64,000 bases of DNA, taken from Adiantum capillus-veneris (Eukaryota; Streptophyta; Polypodiopsida; Polypodiales; Pteridaceae). The notes under the pieces were generated by a model. The model ran no database searches. It saw only the letters and a program-made list of their open reading frames with translations, and was not told the DNA's origin. Where the stretch lies: assembly GCA_014529385.2 (NCBI GenBank), contig CM043968.1:7327648-7391647 (forward strand), written 5' to 3'. Positions 33,640 through 44,984 of the stretch are shown here, one piece after another. The position numbers and the translations under genes were made by a program. Position 1 is the first letter of the stretch. Every line of letters begins with the position of its first letter.

Positions 33640-35064
33640 TTGAAATCAGTTCAATGGAAAGCCAACGCCAAATGTCTGGGTATCCTCTTTTCTTTGGAGA
33701 GCCTGGAGAGGATGCAGAATTATTTTTGGCGAATTTCAAGATGTCTTGCAATAACTGATCAAGAACGTGTAGAAATGTTTGAGGTGGTCCTTAGGAAAGA
33801 TGCTAGCACTTGGTTTGACTCTTTGCCTGAGGAAGTTAAGGGGAATTACAGAGAAGTTTTGAATCGTTTCAAGAAATACTTCTTTGATCCCCAAAACACT
33901 CAAAAATTATGGCAAGACATTGTTTCTCATAAGCAAAAAGACTTAGATGACTACTACTTGTACAAGCAAGAGTTTCTACGTCTTTGGGCTCTATGGATAC
34001 GAAATGTTGCTAACCCGGGTGATGGTGCAGAATTTCTAAAGAAGGAGAGGTTCATAGCCGGACTCTTTCTTGACCTTAAGGTAAAAGTTGAGGCGGGTGC
34101 ACCTGCTACCTTTGATGCAGCTGAAACTAGGGCTGCTGAGAAATCTAGGAAACTCAAGTGCTTAAGGGGAGAGGTTCCAATAGAAGGTCTTAGACCCAAA
34201 GGTAATTCACAAGCATCAACATCGAGGGAGCTTCCTGAGGTAACGGCGGAAGTAATTGAGAAAATAAACGAATCTTTAAGCAGCCTGTCAATTCACCTTG
34301 CACAAGCTGTAGGTCCAAAGGGACAAGCAAAGAAGTCTGAAGAGCGAGATCCACGACCTAGGAGAGTCTTGCAATGTTGGAATTGCGGAGAGTCTGGACA
34401 TGGGATGTATAATTGTCCTTGGCCCCGTGGGGAGCCAGGGAGACCTAACTTGAATTACCCAGTGATGAATGCAGGTGAAGGAACTGGTCAACAACCAAGG
34501 CTTCTACAAAGACCAAATGGACCCAGACCACCTCCACAAGGGGTAGAAGGAGTTCCACCTTTGCCAGATCCAAATGTGCATGTGGTAGAGGTGACAAATT
34601 CAAATGAGGTTGACATGGAAGCAAATGGCATTAAGTGTGGCCGAGGAAAAGGTAAAGAGAAAGAGGGTGTCCCATCACAGAGTGACCATGGACAAGGCAA
34701 GAAGGCAAAGGAGACCAAGGAAGCTAAGAGGACTCGACGTCGTATCAATCTCCAAGACTTCCCTCTTGGACATGGTATGGCTCCATACAACCTGTTGGAA
34801 TACATGCAAGGTAAGGGTCCTGATATCTCATGGCCTCAGTTTCTTGCATTATGCCCACAAGTTAGGAGGGATTTAACAAAGGGAGTTAGCACTAGGAGAA
34901 AGGTAAAAGAGAGTTTTCCTGTTGTAAAAATTGCACATGCTGAAATGAACGAGGATATTACACCTGTGCTAGATTGTTACATAAAAGGAAGATTGGTTAG
35001 GAAAGGTCTAGTGGATGGGGGTGCACAAATTTGCATCATGACAGAAGGCTCATGCAAAGACTAG
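33640..35064 (+). pseudogene. gag: Element T gag and start of protease, frame-broken
   Basis: The first part lies in a shifted frame: near 33,680-33,745 the alternative frame reads FFGEPGEDAELFLANF, the usual gag opening. The main frame takes over at DQERVEMFEVVLRKDASTWF and runs through the capsid (RFIAGLFLDLKVKVE). The zinc knuckle is CWNCGESGHGMYNC (about 34,375-34,416). A charged spacer follows with KEKEGVPSQSDHGQGKKAKE, then QDFPLGHGMAPYNLLEYM. The protease begins VDGGAQICIMTE, with GG in place of the usual SG/TG. The frame ends at 35,064, and the protease continues in another frame from about 35,031. At least two single-base-type frameshifts are present. Confidence 0.88.
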
Positions 35065-36118
35065 GCATGCACATCCATGAGACACCTGAAATCAAAGTGA
35101 AAATGGCAAACAATAGCAAGGCTAGGTGCGTAGGCATTTGTAAAAATGTTTTTGTGGAGGCCTTTGGCATTAAGAAGGCAGTGGATTTCTATGTCATGTC
35201 TACCAAGGGAAATGGTTACCCATTTATCCTAGGAAGACCATGGCTAATGAAAATGCGAGCTTTGCAGGATTGGGAGAGTGGAAAGCTAATTTGCAGGAAT
35301 GACAATCACAAGAAGGTTGTCTTTGACATGAAGGAGCAACGCCAAGAGGAGCTCCATGAAGAATCATCTCGAAGTGAGACAGAAGAAGATTGGACTGAAA
35401 ACACTTCAGAAGAAGAAAGTAGCGGCAGCATTACTGAAGAGGAGTCCTCCATTGAAGTCATGGGGGTAAGGTTTAAGCCAAACAACCAGGAGACCTCTTC
35501 TCGAGGTTTGGAAGAGGTAGGTTCCCAAGAGAACCAAAAGGTGGAAGATGAAGGAATGTTAGAAGGTATGTTGTCTACAACACTTACAAAGGATGAAAGA
35601 GAGGAGTTCAAATGTGTGCTAAGGAAATTTCTGAGGCTTTTTGCTAAAGACTACACCGATGTGCGTGGAGTAGATGTTGTTCAACACAAGATTGAGTTGA
35701 AGCCAGAGGCCACACCTAAAGCTCAGAAGCTACGAAGGCTAGGAGTTATAAAGGAACAGGCTCTACTCAAGGAGGTAAGAAAGCTTCTAGCAACAGGTTT
35801 CATTTATCCAGTGGAGAATTCAGAGTGGGTCTCTCCTGTTGTTGTCACTCCTAAGAAAAACCGAAAGTGGAGGGTGTGTGTGGATTACCGTCCCCTCAAT
35901 GAGGCAACAAAAAGAGATCACTTTCCCCTCCCATTCCAGGATGAGATACTAAATGAGGTAGCTAGTCATGAGAAGTACACTGTGTGCGATGGTTACTCAG
36001 GTTACTTTCAAATAGGGATTGCATTGGAGGATCAATTGAAAACAACCTTTATCACTCCTTGGGGTTGTTATGCTTTTAGAGTCATGCCATTTGGTCTGAC
36101 AAATGCTCCTGCAACATT
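35031..36118 (+). pseudogene. pol: Element T protease end and RT first half, cut inside RT
   Basis: Continues the protease (YPFILGRPWLMKMRALQDW), then an acidic glutamate/serine-rich linker (about 35,340-35,560) and RT fingers (HKIELKPEATPKAQKLRR, SPVVVTPKKNRKWRVCVDYR). Motif A is CDGYSGYFQI, a cysteine-Asp variant. Motif B is RVMPFGLTNAPATF. Homology stops exactly after ATF at about 36,118, and the next bases belong to X gag on the opposite strand. The missing continuation, starting a few codons further on, is what opens the pol half at 27,504. Confidence 0.92.
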
Positions 36119-36705
36119 CCTCCCTCCTTGAACTTCTTTAGCTTTTGTGACCTTCACCATGCAGGGTATGATTTGCAATGTCCTCCCCTCTTGTATTCTC
36201 TAGGAGAATAGCCATAGCTTTCATCGGAAAAGGAGGAAGGTGAAGAAGATGGAGAAGAGGGTGACCTCTTCCTAGCCCTTTTCTTCCTTTGTTTCCTCTC
36301 TTCTCTTTCGGGATGATGAGGAGAGGGACTGTATGTTGATCTTTTTCTCTTGGGAGGAGTAGGCAATCGTCTAGACCGTCGTCTTCATGGATCCACATCT
36401 TTAGAGGAACTTAGAGTTTCATTGCTTTCTTGCTCTTTGGATTCCTCCTCTTGAATGGGAGAGAGTCTTCTTTTGGAGGTCTCTTCAAGAGGACTCCTAA
36501 GCTCTCTCTCCTCTTGGAGAGGATGGAAAATCCCATAAGTACGAAGTTGTTGAGTAACTTCAGCTTGCAAAGCAGGGTTGCACATAGCTTGCTGCAACCT
36601 AGTGATGAGATAATTCACAAACATGGAGGCATCATCATTAGCACCTTCATGTGAAAAATCAAAGCTATCAATGTTCATTCTACTCTCTTGATTATTGTCA
36701 GCCAT
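36119..36705 (-). pseudogene. gag: X-family gag, right arm (inverted)
   Basis: The ATG at 36,705 on the minus strand opens MADNNQESRMNIDSFDF, then LQQAMCNPALQAEVTQQLR, and meets a stop at 36,385 in a position where the left arm is open. The serine/arginine-rich part continues in a second frame (36,366-36,154: KRARKRSPSSPSSSPSS). Homology to the left arm ends at VQGG, matching left-arm position about 26,960, so this copy is cut about 540 bp earlier than the left one. By eye the two gag N-termini are about 85% identical. Confidence 0.88.
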
Positions 36706-37105
36706 GTTAACAAAATTTATGTATGTACTCAGTGTAGGCTTTGGAAATTCAAAACCTTAGTTGCCACTCCTCTAACCCTTTAAAAATTGGCTCTTCAGTA
36801 TCTACACCCACGGCTCGAAGTGGTTAATTATAGAGAGTAGTGGAGTAGGTCTAACATAGCAAAGTTGCCGGAGGGCTAGCTCCTTTCAGACTTCTTATGG
36901 CTCAATAATGGTAAAGTTGTAGGAAAGTCTAAAAAGACTCCATTATTAAGTCCTAACTCCCAAAGTGTGCACCATATCCCACATAGTGGGCTCAACAAAA
37001 TCGATAATAGATCCTAGTTCCACTTACCCTAATATAATTAACAAAATCAACCATTTATAGGATACTTGGGACCTGTCTTCTTAAGCAAGAAAAGAGAAAC
37101 CAAAT

Positions 37106-37117
37106 GCTCTGATACCA
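37106..37117 (-). other. Primer-binding site of the right X arm
   Basis: On the minus strand a perfect TGGTATCAGAGC, one base after the LTR end. Confidence 0.93.
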
Positions 37118-38137
37118 ATGTAATAGAATTGGCCTATTAACTTGAGAGTAGAGGAAATTAATGAGAGTACTTTTGAGAAATTACTTTGTGAGCATAGCAG
37201 GTGAACATAATTGAAGATAGCAACATAATCATAGCAATTAGTTAACTTGGCATGAACAATACTTTTGCAAGAGAGAGAATTTAGAGAACATGACAACAGT
37301 TGAGGGCCAGATTTAGGTGGAGTTGGTCCCCCCTCCAATAGGCATTTGTATTATGATTTCTCCCATTAAGAGAGACTTGTTACAATACAATATTTGTGTT
37401 CCTTGTGACCTAGGTGATGCAATGAAAAATGGGAAGCTTCATGCATCACAAGCATAACATAAACTTTGAAGAAATTTTTAATTATCCCAAGCCTCAGTCT
37501 CAAGACCTCAAACACCTTCGAAGGTGGAGAGAGCTAGCAGTGAATGAGTGTAGGGAAGAGGAAGAAGAAACATTTCATAGGAGAAAGAATTAGCTCTTCA
37601 CTTATCATAACTCTTCTTGCTAGCATACATAATAGCATAGTAGTGAAGAAGGAGAAGATGGAAAGCTTAAGCATTGAAGCATGGTTCTTGGTTGGATTTG
37701 CACTCCATAGCCAAGAGATTTGGTGTAGGCTCTCAACCTCTACTTGCTTGGAGAAAGAGAGAGAGCTCTTGCACTTTTCACATTACATAATGAGAGTGTG
37801 TGTGAGTGTCTGTGGGAGATTATAGCCCCCAAGAAACCCCCTAGCTCTCTTTGGTCGACCCCCCCTTGTAGCTCATGCTTGAAACTCATTGGCCCCCTCC
37901 AGGCCTAGCCAATCATAAGCAGGAGTCATACCAAGCAACAAGGGTAGGCTTGGGACAAATGTCCCCCTTTACCCTTTGAGAGAGAGGACTTGATAAATGC
38001 AAAGACAATTAATTAATTCTCCTAAATTATCATTGGATCCCTTGGGTGGCCAACCAGTAGGCTTCAGGCACACCATGAGGGCAACATGAGGAGGAACTTG
38101 ACAAGTTTCCCCTTTGCTTTCTTTGTACCAAGCATGA

Positions 38138-38240
<103 letters not shown>

Positions 38241-38339
38241 TCTTTCTCATCTCCACCCTCTTGTAAGGCTCGCCCCCTACTTGTAGGGATTGGATTTGAC
38301 CCTTTTGACACCTCAAGCCCCTCATGCATAGGTTCAGTT

Positions 38340-38540
38340 CCCACCACAAGCTTGGCCCTTAAGCACTTCAAGCTTGGGTTGGGTTCTCACCTCAAGTACA
38401 GGCCTAGCATCTCAAGCATGTCAAGCACCTCAAGCATCTCAATCACCTCAGTCATCAAGCACCTCAAGCACCTTAAGCTTGGGGCGGTGGGCTCCCACCT
38501 CAAGCTTGGGCCGGGTTCCCACCTCAAGCTCAACCCTAGA
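38340..38540 (+). repeat. Short-unit repeat built on CACCTCAAGC
   Basis: About a dozen imperfect copies of a 9-12 bp CACCTCAAGC/CATCTCAAGC word, plus two longer CAAGCTTGGG...GGTTCCCACCTCAAG blocks, inside the right X LTR. The left LTR has different short repeats in the matching region. Confidence 0.75.
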
Positions 38541-38745
38541 TTACCTAAGGTCAAAGGACTTTTACACTAACTATTGGAGGTCTTCAATGAATCTAACCCT
38601 AAGGTATTATGCTCCATTGGTTAGCCTTGCTCTTTGATAGACCATCTCTCATTTGGGCCCCTTTACCATTGGCCCCGTGTTGAGATAGATCTATAAGCAC
38701 ATGTCTATATCTTAACCCTTGTTCCCGTTTATTCTCCCACATTAA

Positions 38746-38937
38746 TGTTGGGATATAAAGCCCAATGTGGTCGCCCAGGTAAGTGGGCGGGCCGCCAGGT
38801 ATGTACACATATTCTTTTGTAAAAACCTAATAAGAACTCACTATGCTCTACACATTACAGTAGAGCGATTTCACCATATCGTCGTGCTCTTCTTCTCGCA
38901 CTCTCTCTCGCGTCGCACTTCCGCTCGTACTCCTTCA
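38746..38937 (+). repeat. 5' LTR of the copia element
   Basis: 192 bp, TGTTGGGATATAAAGCCC to CTCCTTCA, then AC and the primer site. Very short for copia LTRs but bounded by TG...CA and matched by 44,129-44,320. Confidence 0.96.
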
Positions 38938-38939
38938 AC

Positions 38940-38951
38940 TGGTATCAGAGC
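38940..38951 (+). other. Primer-binding site of the copia element
   Basis: TGGTATCAGAGC, a perfect initiator tRNA-Met type, two bases after the LTR. Confidence 0.95.
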
Positions 38952-40036
38952 TCAGATCGAGGCTCGGGGTAGCACTGCAGGAGGCTAGAGTCACCAGCTC
39001 AGATTGGAGTGAAATTCAACAGGCAAAGACACAGCCCCAAATCTTGTGGGCGAGCCCGTAGCGCTCGATGTGCTCAGAATATCATTCTGAGGTCATCTCG
39101 ATCACCGTTCGGCTTTGACAAAGTTCTGCGCAAGCCATTTTCGACTACGTGGTCTCAGCGGGTGCAGATCCGACTCTGCAAATTTGGGGTTTTCGGCCTA
39201 CGACTGCAGGTGCTGAGGATATCGACACTCCCAGAGTGTTGATTTGTGGCTGTCTACACATCGAAGGACGGCTCACAGTTCTTGGAGGTGTGTCACATAC
39301 GACACGGGCGCATCTACACACAGACTGTAGGCGACATCCACTAGTTCATCAGGTAGCTTGTGTTTGCTGCTTGATATTCCAGATTTCATCCTGACATTGC
39401 AGGTACTTCCACATGGGATGTATTGTCAGATGATGATGTATGTCTGTTGAGGGTTTGCTGGCTGTGAGTCACGCAGCAAACAACCGCCGCAGCGGTTATA
39501 GCATACAGTGGGAAATTTGTGGATGTATGACTTTGTGGGAAGTCTATGTACTGTCAAATTTACTACAGCCTTTGTTGAGGGTCGAGTGAGGTTTTATTGA
39601 GCTGGGGGATTCTCGAATGTTGAGATCCTTTCGGTGATACAGGTCTTGGAGCGATCCCTCGAGCACCGTTAGATAGGCAGCTAGGATGTATTGACTGTGA
39701 GTTAGACAGTTGGGATTGCATCTTTGCTTTACTGCCGTTGAGGCATTGTTGCAGTCTATGCTTACAGGACAGTGACAGGACAGTCAAAGACAGTACAGGT
39801 GCACGACAGGTTTACCCACAGCTTACAGTGTTAGAGAGACAGTGGTTTTTTGAGCTGTTTTTTGGTCTGTTTTTACTACACCAAAGCAATTTTACAAAGG
39901 AGACTCTGCCGAAATTTATGCAGAATCTGAAGCTTTCTTGGTTCATTTGACAGGTTGATATTGGTTCAGAGGTCAGTTTACAGGGGAAACTCTGCCGAAT
40001 TTTTCCCAGGAAAGTAAACCACTGTGAAGCGTAGCT

Positions 40037-43000
40037 ATGGCTGGATCACAGGACACTGCTCTTTACAATATCAAGAAGCTGGATGGAACCAATTTCCCAT
40101 TGTGGAAGCAGCAGATTTGGCATGTGTTGGTACAAAAGAAGCAGATAAAACCTATAAATCTCAAGGGGATAAAACCAGAAGATATGGACGAAGATGAATG
40201 GAGCGAAACGGATGAATTGGCACTTTCTACCATTATGTTGACTTTGGCAGAAAGCGTTTACTTCAATGTAGCAGACGAGATGTCGGCTTATCAAGCATGG
40301 TTAAAGCTGAGTGATCTTTATGAGAAGCAGAGTGCAGCTTCACAGGTATACTGGCTTAAGAAGCTTGTTGACTTGAAGATGAAAGAAGGGACACCTATGT
40401 CCAATCATCTGAATGAATTCAACACAATCTATAGTCAGTTGTCAGCTCAAGGTGTCAAGTTTGATGAACCTGTTAGAGCTATGTTCCTTTTGATCACATT
40501 GCCGGAAAGTTGGGACACTTTTCGCACAGCTTTGAGTAATTCTGCACCTCTAGATGGTTTGAACATAGCAGGTGTAGAAGGAAGTCTGCTTACTGAAGAA
40601 ACCAATAGAAAGACAATGGACAAAGGCAAAGGAATAGCCTTATTTGTCAGGGGAAGGACCAAAGAAAAGTACAAAGGTGGAAAGAGGAATCAGTCTCATA
40701 GCAAGTCCCGCAGTGCTAAAGGCAAGAGTGACATAGAATGCTACCATTGTGGCAAGAAGGGTCACATGAAAAGAGACTGCAGAGAATGGAAAGCAGAAAA
40801 AGGCAAAGAGAAAGCTGAAGACCATGGTGAGAAGAAAAAGTCCTCAGTGAAGATTCAAGAACTAAATGTGACAAACACTATTGCAGAGGATGACAGTCTA
40901 GTGTCAGGAGACATCTACTTCTTGAAGAATACAATGGACTCAGCTCTTCTTATAGCATCTGATGGAAATGCACTGAGTGACTGGATTATAGACTCAGGGG
41001 CATCACTTCATGTGTCTCCAAACAAGGAGTGGTTTACCTCTTATGTGCCTACTAAAGATCATGTTTGGCTAGGCAATGGGCAGACATGTGAGATCTTAGG
41101 TGTTGGAGATGTTCAATTGAAGTTTCAGAATGGCTCTTCTTTCACGCTGAAGAATGTGAGACATGTTCCCGCAATTACAAAGATCTTGATCAGCACAGGT
41201 TTACTTGATGATGCTGGCTACGTCACCACTTTTGGACAGAACATGTCGAAGATATCCAAGGGTTCTATGACAGTAGCACATGGAGTAAAGTCTGGAGGAG
41301 TTTACATGATTTATGTATCAAATGTCTCTAAAAATGTAATCAATGTAACCGAGCAGCCGAAGGTTTCTTTCTGGCATAGCCGGTTAGGACATATGTCCAA
41401 GAAGGGAATGGAAATCTTGTCTCGTTCTGGTTATTTGCCTGGCTTTTCATTTAATGATTTTGAATTCTGTGAACATTGTCTGTATGGTAAGCAAACACAG
41501 CAGCCACATAAGCATAGAAGCAATAGAAGAGAAACACAATTGTCACTTGTTCATAGTGATTTGTGTGGACCTATGCCTAACCTATCTCTAGGGGGAGCTT
41601 CTTACTTTATGACATTTATAGATGATTACTCGAGGAAAGTATGGGTTTACTTTCTCAAGCACAAGGATGAAGCGTTGAGTGTTTTCAAGACGTTTGTGAC
41701 ACTTGTGGAGAATCAGAGTGGCAAGAAGCTTAAATGCTTACGCACTGACAATGGTGGAGAGTATGTTTCAAAGGCCTTTCAGGACTTTTGTGAGTCAAAA
41801 GGTATAAAACGTGAACTTACTGCTCCTTACAATCCTCCTCAAAATGGTGTTGCTGAGAAGATGAACATGACCATACAAGAGAAGGTCAGAAGTATGTTGT
41901 CTAATGCACAGCTGCCAAATGGGTTTTGGGTTGAAGCTGTATCAACAGCTGTTCATCTTGTAAATAGATCTCCTAGCAAGGTTTTGCAGAAGGATTCAGT
42001 GCCAGAGATGGTATGGTCAGGCAAAATTCCCTCATACAAGCATCTCAGAGTCTTTGGTTGTGAGGCATATACTCACGTTCCAAAGGAATTTAGGAACAAA
42101 CTTGAGCCAAAGAGTAGAAAGTGTATCTTTCTAGGCTATGGTAATTCTGGTGAGATGGGGTACAGACTTTGGGATCCCGAATCCAAAAAGGTTGTCCGCA
42201 GCAATGATGTTCACTTTAATGAATCCAAATATCATTCTAAACCAGAGAGGGTTGAGGAGATTAGAAGAGTTGTCTTCCAAGAAGATGGACCTGCACGTGC
42301 AAGACAAAATGTCAGGGCTCAAGAGGATCAAGGACAGGATAGAGTGGAACCACAGGTTGTGGCTGAGCCTGAGCCACCTATTGTGCGTAGATCTGGATGT
42401 GTCACGCGACCTCCTAATAGGTTTGTTCCATCTATGAACTATGTCATGTTGACTAATTGCAATGAGCCTTCATGTTACAAGGAAGCAGTGCAAATGAAGG
42501 ACTCCGGGAATTGGCAATTGGCCATGCAGTTAGAGATGACAGCTCTGCATAAAAACAAGACATGGAAGCTAGTTAAATTACCACAGGGCAAAAAGGCTCT
42601 ACCTTGTAAATGGGTTTACAGGTATAAGATCACCGCTCATGATAGTCAGCCAAAGTACAAAGCAAGGCTTGTTGCCATGGGCTTTAAGCAAGAACAAGGC
42701 ATTGACTTTGAGGAAGTCTTCTCTCCGGTGGTCAAGATGACTACATTGAGATGCTTTCTTGCATTGGTTGCCATATTAGATTTGGTGTTGCACCAAATGG
42801 ATGTCAAGACAGCGTTCTTGCATGGTGATTTAGATGTGGAAATTTACATGCAGCAGCCAGAAGGGTTTGTTGAGAAAGGCAAGGAAGATTGGGTATGCCA
42901 GTTGTTAAAGAGTCTTTATGGCTTAAAACAATCACCGAGGGCATGGTACCATAAATTCCACAAGTTTATGCTTTCTCAAGGCTACAAACGTAGTGAGTTC

Positions 43001-43615
43001 GATCAATATCTATATACAAAGAAGGATAAGGATGGTAGTTGGCTGATCCTTATTTTGTATGTGGATGACATGTTGATTGTTGGCAAGCACTTGGAAGAAA
43101 TTTCAGCTTTGAAGTCAAAGATGGCAAAATCGTTTGACATGAAAGACATGGGTGAGGCAAGTCATATACTTGGTATGCGCATTGAGAGAGACAGATCAAA
43201 GAAGTTGATTTGGTTATCTCAAACAGAGTATATTGACAAGGTTTTGCAACGTTTCAATATGGAGAAGGGAAAGGCACTGAGTGTTCCATTGCCACCATAT
43301 GTGAAACTTAGCAAACAAGATTGTCCTGTGTCTGAGGAAGAACAGGCTGAAATGGATAAGATTCCATATGCGTCTGCAGTGGGTAGTTTGATGTATGCAA
43401 TGATTGCTACTCGCCCAGACATTGCATTTGCAGAGCATTTGCAGAGCATTTGCAGTGGGAGTAGTAAGTCAATACATGTCAAACCCAGGCAAGAAACATT
43501 GGGAGGTAGTGAAAGGAATATTGAGATACCTGAAAGCTACAAAGAGTATGTGTATATGCTATGGAAGTCAGGAGCTAAGTGTAAAGGGTTTTACAGACTC
43601 AGATTATGCAGGTGA
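40037..43615 (+). pseudogene. gag-pol: Ty1/copia gag-pol polyprotein, frameshifted near the end
   Basis: The ATG at 40,037 opens 1,192 codons. Gag: NFPLWKQQIWHVL, then the helical UBN2-type region. The zinc knuckle CYHCGKKGHMKRDC is near residue 234. Protease WIIDSGASLHVSP is near residue 315. The integrase has H-H-C-C (FWHSRLGHMS, CEHCLYGK) and the D-D-E core (LVHSDLCGP, LRTDNGGEYVS, NGVAEKMNMTIQ). RT has KARLVAMGFKQEQGIDF, LHQMDVKTAFLHGDL and ILYVDDMLIVG (catalytic DD). At 43,424-43,445 an 11-bp unit GCATTTGCAGA is present twice more than expected. This 22-bp gain shifts the frame, so the last 60 or so residues are out of frame. Gag packages the RNA and pol copies and inserts it. Confidence 0.97.
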
Positions 43616-44039
43616 CTTAGACAACCGAAGGTCTACGTCAGGGTATGTCTTTACATTGGCTGGTGGAGCAGTATCATGGCGTTCTAGATTACAAGATTGT
43701 GTTACTCAGTCTACTACAGAGGCTGAATATGTTGCAGCATCATAGGCATGCAAAGAATCAATTTGGCTTAATCGACTAGTAACAGACTTGGGAATCAAAG
43801 AAGAGATGCCTGTGTTATATTGTGATAGTCAAAGTGCTATACAATTGGCTCGCAATCTAGTTTATCACTCAAAGACAAAGCATGTGGATGTGAAGTATCA
43901 TTTCATCAGGGAAATGCTCGAGGATAAGCAACTTCAGCTTGTCAAAGTTCACACCATAGAAAATCCTGTTGATCTACTTACAAAAGGACTTCCCTCAGAG
44001 AGCTTTGCGCATTTTCACAAGCAGTTAGGTGTAGGGTAG
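43446..44039 (+). pseudogene. pol: RNase H end of the copia polyprotein, in a shifted frame with one stop
   Basis: The frame that continues the protein reads VVSQYMSNPGKKHWEVVKGI, then GFTDSDYAGDLDNRRSTSGY, TEAEYVAA, a TAG at 43,743-43,745, then YCDSQSAIQLARN, KHVDVKYHFIRE and DLLTKGL, ending at 44,039. These are the copia RNase H motifs in order (D, E, D and the TK.VDV.YH.IR block). Apart from the upstream 22-bp duplication and this stop, the reading frame is open. Confidence 0.95.
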
Positions 44040-44117
44040 TACATCACTTCTCTACATCTCTTGTATATTAGCTTGTATAGTAGCTTCTCTCACACTTAAA
44101 GTACCACATTGGACTTT

Positions 44118-44128
44118 AAGTGGGAGGT
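44118..44128 (+). other. Polypurine tract of the copia element
   Basis: AAGTGGGAGGT directly precedes the TGTTAGGATA start of the 3' LTR. Confidence 0.85.
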
Positions 44129-44320
44129 TGTTAGGATATAAAGCCCAATGTGGTCGCCCAGGTAAGTGGGCGGGCCGCCAGGTATGTACACATATTCTTT
44201 TGTAAAAACCTAATAAGAACTCACTATGCTCTACACATTATGGTAGAGCGAGTTCACCATATCGTCGTGCTCTTCTTCTCGCACTCTCTCTTGCGTCGCA
44301 CTTCCGCTCGTACTCCTTCA
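44129..44320 (+). repeat. 3' LTR of the copia element
   Basis: 192 bp, the partner of 38,746-38,937. It starts TGTTAGGATA and ends CTCCTTCA, followed by the ATTAA duplication. Confidence 0.96.
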
Positions 44321-44325
44321 ATTAA

Positions 44326-44383
44326 GTGATCGGTTTAATATGAGAAAATCATTTGGTTTGGCTAGATATTATATTTTATGACA
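44326..44383 (-). repeat. Remaining end of the right X LTR after copia
   Basis: GTGATCGGTTTAATATGAG to TTTTATGACA matches the reverse complement of 24,501-24,560 and the end of the B LTR. This proves that copia inserted into the X LTR. Confidence 0.92.
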
Positions 44384-44399
44384 TAATTTTTAAGTTTGA

Positions 44400-44742
44400 C
44401 ATGAATAACAACTGATAGGTTCTTTAACACTTGCCATACATAGGCAAGCCTAACAAAATTTGTTGTCTTGAATATATGGATGCAAGTGAGAATTCTATCT
44501 TTACTTCAAAAGGTTTAATGTTGTTGGAGTCCAACGTTGAAGATCCCTACTAATTCAACCTGGATGACCTCAACATCTGTACTACTTTTGTATAGGATAT
44601 TTGGAATAATGCCTCATTCGTACTATGTTGTACAAAAATGAATCTAAGCTAGAGACATTTTTGTACAAATCATTTTCTATTTATCTAAAGCCAGTTGTCT
44701 TTTGATGTTATGTTCTTTTGTGTATATGTATTAAGTTTAATA
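44400..44742 (+). repeat. Dispersed repeat R, copy 1
   Basis: Shares with 49,010-49,330 and (inverted) 53,370-53,710 a series of blocks: GACACCT/AACACTTGCC, GGATGCAAGTGAG, TGTACAAAAATGAATC, CCAGTTGTCTTTTGA/CCAGCTGTCTTTTGAG and TTTTGTGTATATG/TTTGTGTATAAG. It ends in a CA/TA microsatellite. No coding potential was seen and the element class is unknown. Confidence 0.7.
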
Positions 44743-44767
44743 CAACAACATACACATACACATACAT

Positions 44768-44821
<54 letters not shown>

Positions 44822-44984
44822 CACACACACACCCACACATATATATACATGTCTATGTGTGTGGGCGTGGATGTACCCACACACACACACACACTCTCTC
44901 TCTCTCATGTATATATATGTGTGGGTGTGTATATCTATATCTATATCTATATATGAGTGTGTGTGTGTGTGTGTGTGTGTGTGG
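44743..44984 (+). repeat. Compound microsatellite (CA, TA, CA, CT, TATC, GT)
   Basis: Consecutive runs of CACATA, (TA)20-type, (CA)n, (CT)n, TATATC and (TG)n. The open frames across it are artefacts of the repeats. Confidence 0.95.

Larger units (their letters stand above)
38741..44325 (+). mobile_element. Nearly intact Ty1/copia element nested in the right X LTR
   Basis: The body is 38,746-44,320 (5,575 bp) with ATTAA target duplications at 38,741-38,745 and 44,321-44,325. Order: 192-bp LTR, initiator tRNA-Met primer site, about 1.1-kb leader, gag-pol, polypurine tract, 192-bp LTR. By eye the two LTRs differ at about five positions. The insertion splits the right X LTR, so copia is the youngest event here. 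Coding defects are a 22-bp duplication frameshift and one stop. Confidence 0.97.

Noticed and set aside
36119-36705. The right X gag as part of element T
   Set aside because: It lies on the opposite strand, and its sequence matches the left X gag and B gag, not Tat gags.
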